Source of the DNA: Heterobilharzia americana
Taxonomy: Eukaryota > Platyhelminthes > Trematoda > Strigeidida > Schistosomatidae
Assembly: GCA_944470555.2 (NCBI GenBank)
Contig: OX104134.1
Span: 53,807,890 to 53,871,889, forward strand
Direction: 5' to 3'
Length of the DNA stretch: 64,000 bases
Shown here: positions 1-12,412 of the stretch, piece after piece
Layout: the number at the start of each line of letters is the position of its first letter
Position numbering within the stretch: position 1 is the first letter of the stretch
The notes under the pieces: generated by a model
What the model saw: the letters and a program-made list of their open reading frames with translations, nothing else
The model's database searches: none
Told to the model about the DNA's origin: nothing
Translations under genes and position numbers: made by a program

Positions 1-80
1 CTGACGAGGGACAACACACATGAAAATTAGGTTCAGAGCCTTCTGCCATCTGCTTGCAACCACTTGACAGCACTAAATCC
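1..80 (+). repeat. Smα-like SINE, 3' tail only
   Basis: The window opens inside a repeat whose end matches the tail of the better copy at 12233-12412 (the motif TTCTGCCATCTGC against TTCCTGCCGATTGC). The first bases, CTGACGA, are the hammerhead core of that family and a GAAA follows, but stem II is not pairable, so the ribozyme is decayed. The tRNA-like head would lie left of the window. Confidence 0.55.
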
Positions 81-336
81 ACGGAAATATGTAGTCATAG
101 GAATCATGTTTTTCATATTCCACTTATTGTTCTTGCTACATCTGTTGATATCTTATCTCAAACATTCTACACGGTCATTATAATTCCATTGCCATGTTGC
201 TAAGTTTATTGATCTTTTGAAAACTGATGCCATTATGAATAAACTTCACCATGTTGGAACAGGGATATCAAATTAGATCGCACTGTCTGCTGTATAGAAG
301 GAAATTAAACTGAGGTAAAAAAAACTACCACCTTAC
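81..336. other. AT-rich intergenic or intronic sequence
   Basis: I see no gene, repeat copy or structured element here. Confidence 0.4.
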
Positions 337-471
337 TCACATATTATTTTGCAAAGTCTCACTGAGCTAGCACCTTTAGAAAGAGATAAACAAAAAGTAG
401 AGAAGACCTGAAACTCAGGATGAATGATAATCGCTTGATGCTCTTCTTTCGGCATAACCCCACTCTTTAAA
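337..471 (-). CDS. candidate internal exon, protein unknown
   Basis: An open minus-strand segment is bounded by a pyrimidine-rich acceptor (CTTTTTCAG, just above 471) and a strong donor (GTAAGG, 336-331). In the open frame it reads LKSGVMPKEEHQAIIIHPEF and continues for about 44 residues, entering one base into a codon and leaving two bases into one. I do not recognise the protein. The first 20 residues look like ordinary coding sequence; the rest (serine, leucine, cysteine-rich) is less convincing. It lies downstream of the acyl-CoA synthetase exons on the same strand but does not resemble any part of that family, so I do not assign it to that gene. Confidence 0.4.
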
Positions 472-1182
472 CTGAAAAAGAATTGAAGTAAGTGCACATA
501 AATAAAGCTAAAAAAAAGTAAGTTATATCTCAATAGCAATACAAAACCTTACTTCTCAAATGAATTCCACTTACCTTAACTTTGTAAGAAACAGTATGGT
601 TAAAAAGACGGTTAATTAAAGTAAGACTACTGCTAATGATTCCGCGGAACATATCCACTGTTTCCAAGTGAGCCTTAACAACTGAAAAGCTCCATTAGTT
701 CTTACAGACTGAGTATGCTTAATAAACCAGGAAATAAATAGCAGTAACCATTGGTAAACACACATTTTTAATTCATGTAACGTATGACAAAACTCTAAAG
801 AATATCCCTGGGAACACTTATTTAATCAATGCAATAAATTAGATTATTTAATAAAATGTTACAGAACCACGTACCTGATGCCTACACAAATTTTATATAA
901 TTTTACTTCCACAAAATAGAAAAGATATTTTACTACTACCAGAATTATTTGTTTTAATTAATACATTTCCTTGCTTCCTGTGGCTCATTTTTTGAAAACT
1001 TTCAGAACAATATATATAGCGATATGAGCAGAAAAGAATAAGCAGTCGGCTTTTGCTTCATGAAGATTTTCTGAAAAGATATGTAGAAAAATTTGCTTTT
1101 CTTTTTCAGATGTCATCAATCTTCCTCCACTTCGACATCTGTCTCTGGCTGTAAATAGCAACACAACAACTAAACTGTGTGT
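472..1182. other. no gene or repeat recognised
   Basis: AT-rich sequence without a convincing exon, tRNA, inverted repeat or retroelement fragment. Confidence 0.4.
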
Positions 1183-2350
1183 GTGGAATTATTATTATTT
1201 GTCCTTTGGGGTCCAAATGGAACATACACCTTCAGTAGCACGTCTCCAGTCCACTCTGTCCTCTGAAATCTCTTGAACCTGGCTCCACGACAACCACAAG
1301 CTCTCATTTCTTCCTCATACAATCTCCTCCATGTCACCCTCGCCTCGGACGCCCAACTCATCACTTCTCATCTGGGTTCCACTCGAAGGCCTGACGCATG
1401 ATGTCCCCAGTTGGCCTTCTCAGTGTATGCACAATCCATCTCCAATTCATTCCAGTGCATATTAGTTGGACGATCGGTTCTCAGTTGGTTCGTTACCAGT
1501 CAGCCAGCCAGAGTTCACTGTTGCTTATTCTTAGCATTCTGGCCATCCGATCTTCAGTAACGAGACAGTGTAGGCAGTTGTTGATGAATGTCTATAGTTT
1601 GTTGGAAATCCCTTTCGTAACGCGCCCAGTTTCTCAGCCATGCACAAGCACTGACTTGACTCACGTTGGTGTTGAAAATCCGAATCTTGTTCCACATGCT
1701 GAGTGCAGTACAGTAGATCTCCACACTGGCTTCACGCCAATGAACGCATGTCTTGCTGTCTTTCCATTCTGACGTTGACATCCTTGTCTGAGCCGCCATC
1801 TGTAGTTGAAAACGATGCTTCCTAGATAGGTGAAGAGGCTACTTCCTTTCAGTTTCTCCTGTTGATGTGATTGCAGCTTGTTGTTGTTGGTGGTGGTGTT
1901 GGTTGGGTATTTTCATCACTTCTGTCTTCTCCACGTTCACTTGAATTCACATCTCCTTCGTGCCCTGCCTCTTCTGTCAACTTGTTAGTTTTCGCCTGTA
2001 GACCTTCCAGTTTGTGCGACACCAGAGACAAGTCACGGTGAAATCCAAATCGTATGTTCTTTTTCCCCGGTTCAGCCAGCGTATCCCCCTCTTCTCGCTC
2101 CTCACTGTTTGTTGCATGGTCCAGTTCGAGTCGACCACAATCAGGAATATCATGGGTGATAGTTGGCATCAGCCTTGTCTTACTCCTGTCTCCACTTCAA
2201 AAAGCATCACCGAGCTTCCATTGAATAAACTTGGCATGTGGCTTCTTCATATAGTGTTGAATGAGATTGATAAAGGTTTGTGGTATTGCGTAGTATTGAA
2301 GCAGTTGCCTGACAAAGTACTTCTCGGTTTGACGCCGGTTTTGACTGCTC
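1183..2350 (-). mobile_element. RTE-like LINE, 5'-truncated and decayed (copy A)
   Basis: On the minus strand this is the 3' part of an RTE-type element: the reverse-transcriptase region after motif A, the linker reading SHKLEGLQAKTNKLTEEAGH, and the C-terminal region, ending at the element's TTATTATTATT-type terminus near 1183. It lines up with copy D (31108-34235) over its whole length. Several frameshifts and stops break the frame, and the FADD box has become an FHRD-like sequence, so it cannot encode an active enzyme. The 5' end is lost near 2350, which is the usual result of incomplete target-primed reverse transcription. The RTE assignment rests on recognised protein similarity, not a search. 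Confidence 0.8.
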
Positions 2351-5300
2351 TCTAAATAAGTGCTTCTGCGAGTTATTCCTAAACTGTAGGCAAACAAACA
2401 TCCTCTATATATAAATACTTAGTTAAAACTCATTCCGTAGAACATTTTTCATACTAAAGCAGTTGAATTAAATCATTAATTGAGTATCGGAGGAAATCTT
2501 CTTCCTAATTATGTCTTTGTTTTATTACCTAATTTCATGTTGACAGTCGTAAGTGCTGACCACTTTTTACCAATCATTCTCATTGTGTCACCAAACCCGG
2601 AGACTCACCGTCATTATTCTTTCGAATAATGCGTGGTGGTTGGAAGTAATCGGTAGGAAACCCTGATGATTACTTGTAGCTTCATTACACAAATCGAATC
2701 AACTTTATTCGATTTTCACCTTTTACGGTATCTTGTGTTAACTGTAAGTGATAATGCCAACACTGAACACCATTTCGAGAATACAAGCACACGTTGTAGT
2801 GTGTGAGATAGTAAACTACATGCAAAAACTCTCCTTTAAAAACTGAATATTTAAAAAATACAGAAATTATTGTCATTTAGTCACAAAAATTTGAATAATG
2901 GTTGAGGCGAAGGGAAGTTTCTTTCCGATTAACGTCCACTAATATTTCACATGATTTATTCTTGTTTAAATGAAAAATCGAGATTATTTTTTCAATCCAA
3001 AAAGGGATAAGTATTCGTAAACTATTATGTATGTAAATGAACTCGGATCATTTTTAAGCTTACAAAGACAACATTTGAGCTTCTGTACTAACGATGGTAA
3101 TAGAAGTTTTCTGCCCATGTTGTAAATATTTGATAATAGAGTAAAGGCTAATTTACTAATCTTCAAAATGAAGATGTTATACTACTAAGTTTCCATCGTC
3201 AAGACTATTTACAAATCTCATCCCAACCCCCCGCCACCGCGTAAGCTTTAAAGATTTCATTAAAATGTTGTTTCAAAACTTAGCACTCTACAAGTCATCA
3301 AAATATGTGATTTTATTGACATTCAAGGTTAAGTAGGTCATACGATAAATTTTATGAGTTAGGCTGAGCTAATAAAAAATATTCGTTTTGAACAAAAGAT
3401 GATGCAACTAAATAAGTGAAGGAACAAACGTCTAAAGTTAATGAAGAGTGACGTAATCAAACAACAGTTAAGAAGGGTTGTCAAGGTAGACAGGGGTTGA
3501 CTACAGCTTCTTTTTGAACACAAAATCAGGTCTTAAGTGTTTGATGCCTATGGCTTCAGCAAACTTCAGGAGGATTGGGCCTGTTTGTCTGCTTATTATT
3601 TTTCAAGGAATTAAAGACGTCTGCTTGATATTCAGTGTCAATTAGATGTCGAATGACTGCGCTGTTGAGAGTGCTTCTCCCCTCATTCGTACATACTTCA
3701 GTCGAGTTTATACGAAAATGACTAAGGATGAAATGTGTAGACAACATTAATAAATCCAGAAAGTTGGAAAAAACCTTGGGACGGTCAATATGGGTTTATG
3801 TGTTATAAGAAAAGTAAATGGGCATTGTATGGAGATTGTGAGGAAAAGGAATGAAAATGTAGCTTTTCTCGAGATAAAAGATATCTCAAACTACATGAAC
3901 ATCAAGAAGAGAAATAATGCAAACATAAAAGATTAAGTGGGTATAAAGAGTGACAGTTTACTCCTTCTGAAAACATAGACTGTCTGATTTGCATGATAAC
4001 GATCCCTTTATTGGAATGCAGTTTATTCAAGTTCATTTTCTTGGTAATAAGTCTAAGTGATCTCAAAAAAGCATCATGATTGTCATTGAACAGGTGACGC
4101 TTTGAAATGTGATTTAACATGTATGTCCTTCCGCATGTACGCACAAACTATCAAACATGAGTGAAAATAAGAAGAGCGAAAGTTGATCACTTATCATGGA
4201 CATCATTTAATAAGATACGATAAAACAAGCTGAGTGCGACATATAGTCAGAATTCAGTTTTATCAACAGGTTCATCACCTTCTAAATAAAGGGGTAGGAA
4301 AAGAATATTCTTCTCACGTAACTCACATTTTACTGTCTCATTGTACCAGTCTATAATGGTTGATGATTAACTGTGCCTGACGAATGCCACGGTAGCATTT
4401 TTCAGAAATGAAGAGCTCTCTTTCTAGGTTTTTATTTGAATAAGTCTTCCTTGTCCTATGGAAATGTGCACATACTAACCGTCTTTTGGAGCTTGTCAGT
4501 TGAAAGTGGCTGTATTTAAGTAGAAAGTTCTTTATATTTTTTTCCGATGGACACATTTTGGAATATGTCTTTATACAGCTGAGTACTAAGATTTAAGAAG
4601 TGAAATTCCTCATTTTCCTTGTATATCATTGTAAATTTAATGTTTCGATTTAGTTTGTTAAGAAGCTTTAGTATATCAAAGGTATGTTCATGAAGAATGC
4701 AGACTAAAAGTGTTTCATCATCTTAGCTAGTATAGTGTTATTATAGTGAGAGTATAAACATATATGTATTGGATTGGTTCTTCTATTTGAAATAAATTCA
4801 CTAAAGTAATTCTAGAACGTTTTACAATGTAACAGGCAAGTATAACAAACACTGCAATTTGCTTCGAAAGACTGTCCATAGATCGAAAGGATTGGTTTGA
4901 ATGAATAAAGAAAATTTAATTAAATATGTGGATTTATAGGGAAACAAGTCATGTTTTATAAGCTGTAATTATGAATGAAGATAACCTAACCTTATGAAGT
5001 ATTACTCTGAGAACGTTTAAAATTGCCATACTATCTGTATCTTAGTAATATATATCATTTTCTCACTTCAGTGTATCATTCAAAATATCACTGAATATCA
5101 GAATAACAATAAATAATAACTACAATATTGACTAACATTTTCTTCTTGAATACTGATAGTCCGATGAATTGCATTTACATATGCTTTACATGTAAGCATT
5201 ACTCCTTTAGGCAAGCCTAAAATAAATAATTGTAGACAGGATAATAAAGAGATAAACCTAAGAAATGGAATATCATTAATCAGGGCAAAATGTTTGATTT

Positions 5301-5502
5301 ACATTAGTGAGCAGGATCAAAAATTGGAGGCTTTTGAGCTCTTTTAAGGTGATGTGACGAAACAAATGTTTACTTGGTTGAAGTTAATTATCTTAAATGA
5401 CTTAAAATTGTCTGAATCAATCCTGAATGTGATGAGCTGTTCAAGTGAAGAATTTCTATGACAACAGACTGAGATATTCTCTTTTCAACTGTTATCCAAT
5501 TA
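2351..5502. other. AT-rich sequence with weak retroelement traces
   Basis: No supportable gene. Minus-strand open stretches at 3902-4144 and 4338-4556 have a vague likeness to the region between reverse transcriptase and endonuclease of Penelope-like elements, too weak to call. Confidence 0.3.
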
Positions 5503-5751
5503 TGATATTAACGATGGATAGTGGCTAGCATGGAAATCATAAACGCGCTTTTTGTCTTATTTGGGACTAACTCATTAGTTGGATGTACCTGCTTTACAGT
5601 TAAAGATGTTGTTTCCATTAAAGCTTAAGCTCTGCATTGATTGCTTCAAACCCCACAGCGTTTTTCACCGGGTCATTAATTTACGAGTCCCAAACAGGAC
5701 AAGATGCACGTCCTGGATTCCACTGCTAGCCACTATCCATTGTTAATATCA
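5503..5751 (-). repeat. fold-back tRNA/hammerhead SINE, decayed
   Basis: The two ends are inverted copies of each other over about 70 bp: GATATTAACGATGGATAGTG begins the left arm, and the reverse complement of the right arm begins GATATTAACAATGGATAGTG. Both arms contain a decayed hammerhead sequence (AGTCCCAAA, then a degenerate GAAA and the GTCCTGGATTCC side of stem I). The centre, read on the minus strand, matches the tRNA-like core of the copy at 13015-13307, with the A-box region deleted. Core positions CTGACGA and GAAA are mutated in both arms, so neither ribozyme should work. Confidence 0.75.
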
Positions 5752-6069
5752 GAATAGAAAATACAGACAATAGTCAGGCATCCGCACAAAACCCTATATA
5801 CTAACAGAGGACGGTCAGTCCAATCAATGATGAGGTAATACAAGTAACCTCATAATATCTAGTTTATTGAATGACTTCAATAAAACTTCAAGTTGTAACT
5901 AATAACTCTATTTAAAATGCATTAAACCAGACAATTTCATACTTATGAATTCAAAGCAAATTGACCATTGGAAATAAGAATATCCTACACTTAGTGTTGT
6001 TATGATAATTTTCTATATATATCACTTAGTTTAAGGAAAATGTATTTGAAACAGTTAGTTTCCTTGATG

Positions 6070-7150
6070 AACTTGCGTAATACAATAAGAAGACGGAGAT
6101 TGTCTGAGAAATATGATGTATTCAAGCAATACATCTCGAACAATCTGATTACACACTTACTTGCCAAGGCATTTTATATGATGGATGAAAAGGGAAGACG
6201 GGTTGATAAGAAGATCAGTGTATAGAAAACTTACTTACACCAGATAGTACCTTGAATTTCATAGTTTCTATCCAATACAGTACAAAAGAGGTTTAGTGAA
6301 ATGTTTATTTAAAGTGCTCAAGGTATCTGTATAATAGATACATTGTAAGAAGAATTGAAATTTTAACGGTGACACTCATGGAAAATGTATATTATCTGAA
6401 GTTCATCAGTGGTTATCAAAACGTCTCAACGGTGTGAAGTAATCAGTATTCTGTCCCGCTACCGTATAAGATGAAATCAAACGGTATGATCTTAAGACTA
6501 AGGCCTAATTCAGTTTTAGAGCAAACGGAACCTATGCTTCAAACCGAACCTTATCACTACATAGATGATCACGTCACATCCACTGTGTATACCGATTTGT
6601 GTGTGTGCGACGACACGCAGATTGGGGAGAGTAATCGAACCAAGAAGTCATAGGTGGTGGAGCATGTTAGACAAACAATTACCTTCAAATTATCCGATAA
6701 ATACAGAGGACGGACAGATGTAATCGTCGATAGGTAAACATATTATAAGAACAGGTTGCAGGACTGACTTCAAACTAGCCTATAGACCATCATAATTTAG
6801 CAGTCATGATAGTATACTTAGGTCCAATGAAGCCTTAGCTGTGCGAAAGTTCAAACCGCTTTTTGTATTCAAAAACAACTTGTCCGTACCTTAAACCTAT
6901 CTTGTAAATCTTTATTTCATTTTAAGTCCAAGAGACGTGTGAAAATCTGTTATTCTTCCTTATTGTCCCAATATTTTCCAAATCTTTATAATCTTAATTT
7001 ATCTATCTTATCCGACCCTATTTTTTTATCCATCATATAAAATGCCTTGACAAGTGAATTTGTGATCAGACTGTTCGAAATGTGTTACGCGAATATACTA
7101 CCTTTATCAGATAACCTCCATCTTCGCATTACATCACGAAAATTTATTCA
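6070..7150. repeat. inverted-repeat element, arms about 125 bp
   Basis: The stretch at about 6080-6205 is repeated in inverse orientation at about 7015-7145; both share CAAGGCATTTTATATGATGG. A third, direct copy of one arm lies at about 23130-23290. About 810 bp separates the arms and contains no gene I recognise; the open frames there (6040-6225, 6471-6653) appear to be part of the repeat. Either a fold-back transposon or two copies of one retroelement fragment inserted in opposite directions would explain it. Confidence 0.65.
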
Positions 7151-10135
7151 TAACATTGATAGGCACATTATTATCGCTGGTTGTAATATGCAGGTCTGAT
7201 CAAAATAATATTGCTAATTAAATAACTACTAAAATTATGCTGATTAAATCTCATCACAAACTAATCTAGTGGGCCTTATTTTTTGACTATGCTTTTGGCG
7301 TACCACTTTTTGTAAGAATCCTGAAGTTTACATGCAGTTACAAATACTCTGATATTTGACAATGGGACTGATTATTCGTGAAACTAAATTCCAACTTTAG
7401 TTTTCACTCAACTTCTGTTGGTTTGATTTTATCAGTTAGTGTGTCGACGGGAATCGTCGTTCATCTTTCGGAAGAAAAATGCATAAGTTGAACTGCTTTA
7501 TTTCACATGCTGGTATTCTATTACTAAGCGAATAAAGTAGTGGCAGTAATTATGACAGCATTCTATAAGTTTCATTACTTAATAAAATGCATGGGTTACT
7601 TTCAGATATTGAAACTCAAAATTCTTCATTTGTCATAATTAATAAGTGTATTGAAAAGCGAAAGAATTCTAGCAAACTTACCTAGTGATCCACTTGTATA
7701 ACATATCATAAATAAATCATTGTCCTTTGCTTCCTAGAGAAGAGGTGTAAAATTGAAAATACACTGTAAATACACTGCACTTCAGTAACCAGTCGATTCC
7801 ATAATGATTAGCTAATCAAAAGTTAGCATCATTTCATGACATAAAGTGTGGCTTCTTGTATGTGATTACCAGGGGTTATTTATCATTGACTAGAATTAGC
7901 AACATTGAGTCAACCATTGAAAACATCGAAAAGGTTAGTGGTTGCTGTATTGTGGCATCGTCTGTTAAGCTTTTAGGGACTTATATTAATAAACTATGTG
8001 GATGAATGTCACCCAGAAAAAGGGTTAAGCTTTGAAATTTTATTTATTATTTAAGGAGGTATTCGTTAAAAATAGATACCATTCAGAAAAAGTTTGGAAA
8101 CTTATAATCAATTAGTAGTTTTTTCTTACCAGTGTAAAACTCCCTAACTTTGCGTACCCATGGTCTCTCCAGCGATCTGGATTCTTCTACCTCAATCGAC
8201 TCACGACATAGCATAATTATCATCTAATACTGTCCTAAAAACATCTAGTCTTATTAAATGATCAAACTGAGTCGGTTGATTGGTTATTAGTTTTCAGAGA
8301 TAGATTTTTCGAAGTTCTTATGAGAAGCAATCATTCGTAGGGTCGACTAAGTCTAATATGAGGAAAAATACTCATCGATTGTATTATATGCCTATTGGGC
8401 TATGCTTCAAATTGACTGAAGTAGGATAATGTGAACTATCGGATTGTAACTCGTTTTCTGAAAAGTAACGTGCTCATCACAGGACTCAGTAGTTTTGAGT
8501 TCATTCCCTGATTAAACCATGGGTGAACACAACTAAGTATCCTAGTGGAAAAAAGCAGCTGTCACTACTCCTAATTTTTCATTGGTTCTCCAACTGCCAT
8601 TGAATCGTGACGAATAATACTTTGAACTCTGTCAGTTCCCAAAAGTATTCGAACTTAGTTTCTTCATTACTTGGAGATTTCGACTGATTTTGCAACCCAG
8701 TCAAGATCGACAAAAATCTAATTGTTATGACTAAGTTTTCAAAGTTAAAGATAAAATAATAAATGGGTCAGTTTATGTAAACAATAAAAGGTTGTTCTTG
8801 ATGGAATTGATACTTCTCATGAAGAATAGACAAATCATGTTCAGGGAGTTTGTAAAACATCTAGACCCGTTAGATCAATATTTTATTCACCAAACATTTT
8901 TCATAGTAATAATAAAATGGGAAATAACTTTAACTGTTTATTTTAGAAAGCTGCTAGATGTTTAAATTTAGTGACAAAATGTCTTACAAACCACTCAGTT
9001 AAGTCATTCTTCTCAGGAACCATTTTCATTTTCCACTATGAATTTAACTTCGCAAGACAGTGGATTTTCAATCTTTAAAATTCTTATGAAGTTTATACAA
9101 AAGAATGTAAATCAACCCGGAAATTTGGCCGATATAATAAGTTTTATTCGATAATAATGGAAGTATAATCATTTGTCTATTGAGTGGTACTTGTATCCAT
9201 CAAATCTCACAGAACTGTGCAAGATTTTTCTGCAACGGCCCAAGTCTTTCAGGGGAAATTATGAAAATTAAAGTGTCATACCTTTGTGATCGTTTGGTAG
9301 AAAACTGACTTTCATAAGTTAGTTAATTACGCTTTAAAAGTAAGGGTAATTATTATTCTCCTCCAATCTTATTAAAATTTCATTTTTTTCATTGGAATTT
9401 AACCAGTTATGCGATTTGAATCAGGTATGTAATGCAATGTATCATTGAACTAAACAGAATGATATAAAATTAAGTGCTGTTGTATGAGAACGATAACCTG
9501 ATAAGTACTTAAACTCTTCATGTATATGCAGTATTGTACATAAAAAAACATAACATTTAGAAATTCTGACGACTCACTTTCATAGTGCAGCGTTGGGAAC
9601 GCCCTCTTTCCTGAAACATTTGAACGGTTAACAAGTGTTATATATGAGAATTGAATTCAATAATGAGCAGTATTGACTGTATAAGTAAATCAGAGAAAGA
9701 CGAGGGAAGAACGACAGCATCCAAATGGGAACACGTTGTGAAGTTAGAATATTTGTTTACAGAGCTAAACTAAACTAATGTAAAGATTTTGGTTTCCACC
9801 ACTTATAAATCACTGAGGCATAATTTATACATGAATAGAAACTTGAGTTATGTAAACACACGCGTTTTGTTGAATCGTTTTCCACAACTTCGCCTTAACA
9901 ATGCACTTAAAACATTTTATGGGACTTCATATTTTTGATAGTACTCGAGCCTAATTTCACTCTTGATAATGTACTTTTTTAAATTCTCTCCATTCAAACA
10001 GATTCGTGCTGCACACTAACTGGGTGACGTGTTAGTGCAAATATTTAGTTTCGCAAATTATTACTAGAAATGTACATCTTCATAATAAAGTTGTTGGAAA
10101 AAATACGTTTTAACTGATAAGAATTTTTTTCAACC

Positions 10136-10137
<2 letters not shown>
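7151..10137. other. no gene recognised
   Basis: Long AT-rich stretch. A minus-strand segment near 8140-8200 has splice-like borders but was not convincing. No repeats matched elsewhere in the window. Confidence 0.35.

Positions 10138-10138
<1 letters not shown>

Positions 10139-10180
<42 letters not shown>
10139..10180. repeat. (TA)n microsatellite
   Basis: An uninterrupted run of TA dinucleotides immediately before a decayed SINE. Tract length is likely polymorphic. Confidence 0.95.
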
Positions 10181-10183
<3 letters not shown>

Positions 10184-10345
10184 GGTAACTTCTCTGATCG
10201 CAGTACTAAGTAGTGTAGGTTCAAATCTAAGACAAGGTATCAATTCCTTTTAAGTTTCAGATATGCCTCTCCAATGAGCACTAACAAGCAAAAAACTAAG
10301 GTCAAGTAAAGTATCCTGCCGATTGCCTCTATCTAACTAAAATCT
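10181..10345 (+). repeat. Smα-like SINE, decayed copy
   Basis: It lines up with the copy at 12233-12412: a B-box-like GGTTCAAATC, the GATATGCC segment, and the tail TCCTGCCGATTGCCTC. The hammerhead core is mutated (CCAATGA for CTGACGA, and the stem II and GAAA region is disrupted), so it is not expected to self-cleave. The 5' third with the A box is mostly unrecognisable. Confidence 0.65.
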
Positions 10346-10892
10346 ATGTTCAAACATTTATAAATATAAAGAAACAGTACCATATAGGGAAACTAAGAAA
10401 CTGGTAGGCACTTATCAGCAAGGTTGGAGAATCCAGAGTGAATCTAATACAGCGAATGAGTCAAACTGTTTTTACTAAACACCGAAAACTAATAATCTCA
10501 GTAGGACTTATGGCACTGTTGACATTCGTGAACCAGTTTTTTCCATCGCACTAATGTTCAGTTGTAGAAGCATTTAAATCTATGAAATGTCGAGTGTATT
10601 GTGGTAATATAGGTTCAGTTAGAAACCGTTCAAAACCTGGACTTACTAGTTCTTACCACTCAGGGTATGGAACAGATGATATATAGCTAGGTAACAGTAA
10701 ATATATGGTTGGCTTGAGTGTGACTAACGTGTATACTAATGGAAGTGGCCCTAGAGGAAGCTAAAATTGAGGTCGATGATGCCCATAAGCTAATACTTCA
10801 AATTAAAGTATCATTTGAGATCGTGCTATGATTAATGTACTACATCTGCAGTATATAATTCTCAAAATAAAGTATAAAAGAATACAGAAAGT

Positions 10893-11105
10893 GCTGTCAT
10901 GGGATCATTAGATCACTGTATCTCGGTAGATAAATTTATTGGTAGTTGGAAAACGATAGCCCTTAAATATAAACTTTTTCTGAAGATATGGCTGAGGTAT
11001 GCAGGTGATACAGTCACTAAGATGAAATCAGAATATATTTTACATACAAATTTAGTAGTGAACACATTCCAGTTCACTTATGGGTTAGAAACGGATGTTG
11101 CATTG
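10893..11105 (+). pseudogene. Penelope-like reverse transcriptase fragment
   Basis: The open frame reads VMGSLDHC, then WLRYAGDTVTKMK, then FQFTYGLETD. These three pieces fall in the order and spacing of Penelope-type reverse transcriptase: motif B (AMGSPL...), motif C (RYVDDT...), and the following LNS..P.IKFTYE.E segment. The catalytic pair is changed to AGD, the usual proline after MGS is lost, and nothing recognisable remains on either side. It is an old scrap, a different lineage from the PLE at 23.9-25.3 kb. Identification is by pattern only. Confidence 0.55.
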
Positions 11106-12232
11106 TAAAAGGAAAGATAAACAAAAAGGTGTTTTAAGTATATTTCCGCAGGACGCCACATCTGACTCATAAAATAAACTTCTGATCGTATAACCTTATG
11201 TCACTTAAAGTGAGGTTGATCAAATATTTAAGTAAGGAGATATTAAAGCTTACTAGTAACACAGTAAATGTGAGAGAGAAAATCGAACAACTTTGAAACT
11301 CCTTTCTGCTCAACAACAACTTGCCTAATTGTTTCGACGTATTTTCAAAAATATGAACATTAGTGGTAAGACCTCAATAATTTACCACACGGAGAAGTCG
11401 TCTTAGGAATGTTACTTGTGATTCTCAATAAGGCTGGAAAAATAGTGGCAAGTGAACCAACAAACTCCAGTAGAAACAAGCCTTACAGCTTTAAGGATTC
11501 TAGTGTTTCAATTAAGAACAACTTGGTAAGTCAAATTTTTTGGAATGATCATGAATCATAAGTGAAAATCGTGTTTTTCTCGGTGAATTGGGTTATCCCA
11601 GAATAAAAGCTATGCGAAATCAAGATAACTAGACTCTAGTAAGATAAGAAGCCTAGAGGAAAGCTTGGTTATAACTATGCATGCAATTACATAAAATCAA
11701 ATATCAAGTTGAAACGAAATTTCAGCCCGTGATACAAACCTAATTAGGTGAAGAGGTAGGTCGATAAGCTATTCATTTTTCTCGAATCAACAAACGCTTG
11801 CGAAAGGAATGATCCAGCACACGTACAAATAAACTGGAAAACTTTACTGCCTTCAATACAAAGGATTAACAACTGGAACTACACAAACCACTTTTTGGAA
11901 TTATCGAAGTTACTTTCATATAACTGTAAACAACCAGTTGTATTTCAAATGTTATCCAGTTGGTAATATTGGTTCACTGTCAACAAACTAAGATTGAGTT
12001 ACGATGTCACTAAATCATCATCAAACTGTTATTATTACTATTATTATGCATGCAGCGTTTGTAAAAGGCAATTTGGTACTATTTTTTAAAAGTTATTAGG
12101 CTGTACTTCAGTCAAAAAGTTTGTTTGTATACTAAAAATATAGGTGAGTACAGACCAGTTTTAAAGCACCAAACTGGTTGCACTCCCGTGACCAATCAAT
12201 ACATGTGAACCAGTCCTACAGGAGGTCAGTCA
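11106..12232. other. no gene recognised
   Basis: AT-rich, no supportable exon or repeat. Confidence 0.35.
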
Positions 12233-12412
12233 CGGCCCGAATAGCTCAGTGGTAGAGTCGCTGACTACAACATTGGGTGACGCGGGTTCGAGTCTCAGGC
12301 GGGACATCAGTTCCGTCGAGGTTGCAGATACGCCTTGCTGACGAGTGCCAGAAAGCACGAAACCTAGGTCCAGGGCTTCCTGCCGATTGCCTCCAACCAA
12401 CTTATATCTAAG
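12233..12412 (+). repeat. Smα-like SINE with hammerhead ribozyme
   Basis: The head is tRNA-like with a good Pol III A box (TAGCTCAGTGG, 12242-12252) and B box (GGTTCGAGTC, 12285-12294), followed by a hammerhead ribozyme and the tail TTCCTGCCGATTGCCTCCAA. This is the architecture known for schistosome Smα elements: a short non-autonomous retroelement made by RNA polymerase III and presumably copied by a LINE. It is the best-preserved of three copies here (others at 1 and 10181). It is not a functional tRNA gene: the cloverleaf is incomplete and the transcript runs on into the ribozyme. Confidence 0.85.
12332..12376 (+). ncRNA. hammerhead ribozyme, complete consensus core
   Basis: All conserved core positions are present: CTGACGA (12338-12344), GAAA (12359-12362) and the cleavage triplet GTC (12368-12370), with cleavage expected after 12370. 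Stem II is GTGC/GCAC closing CAGAAA; stem III is ACC/GGT closing TA; stem I pairs 12332-12337 with 12371-12376 (six pairs, one G-U). This is a type I hammerhead with the very short stem III typical of retroelement ribozymes, which often act as dimers. Pairing was done by hand. Confidence 0.85.

Noticed and set aside
3902..4556. Penelope-like coding remnants on the minus strand (open frames of 72 and 80 codons)
   Set aside because: A faint likeness to the linker region (KRRLVCAHFHRTRK) but no motif A-C, GIY or EA.I block; too weak against chance in AT-rich DNA.
8135..8205. Minus-strand exon between TCGATTGAG and GTAAGAA
   Set aside because: The donor is good but the acceptor lacks a pyrimidine tract and the 22-residue translation is not recognisable.
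8440..8540. A further hammerhead or SINE copy
   Set aside because: A GTGATGAGCACG-like stretch on the minus strand has no matching GAAA or stem partners in the right place.
12233..12305. A functional tRNA gene
   Set aside because: A and B boxes are good, but the acceptor and anticodon stems do not close, there is no oligo-T terminator just after, and the same sequence recurs as decayed SINE copies with a ribozyme tail.
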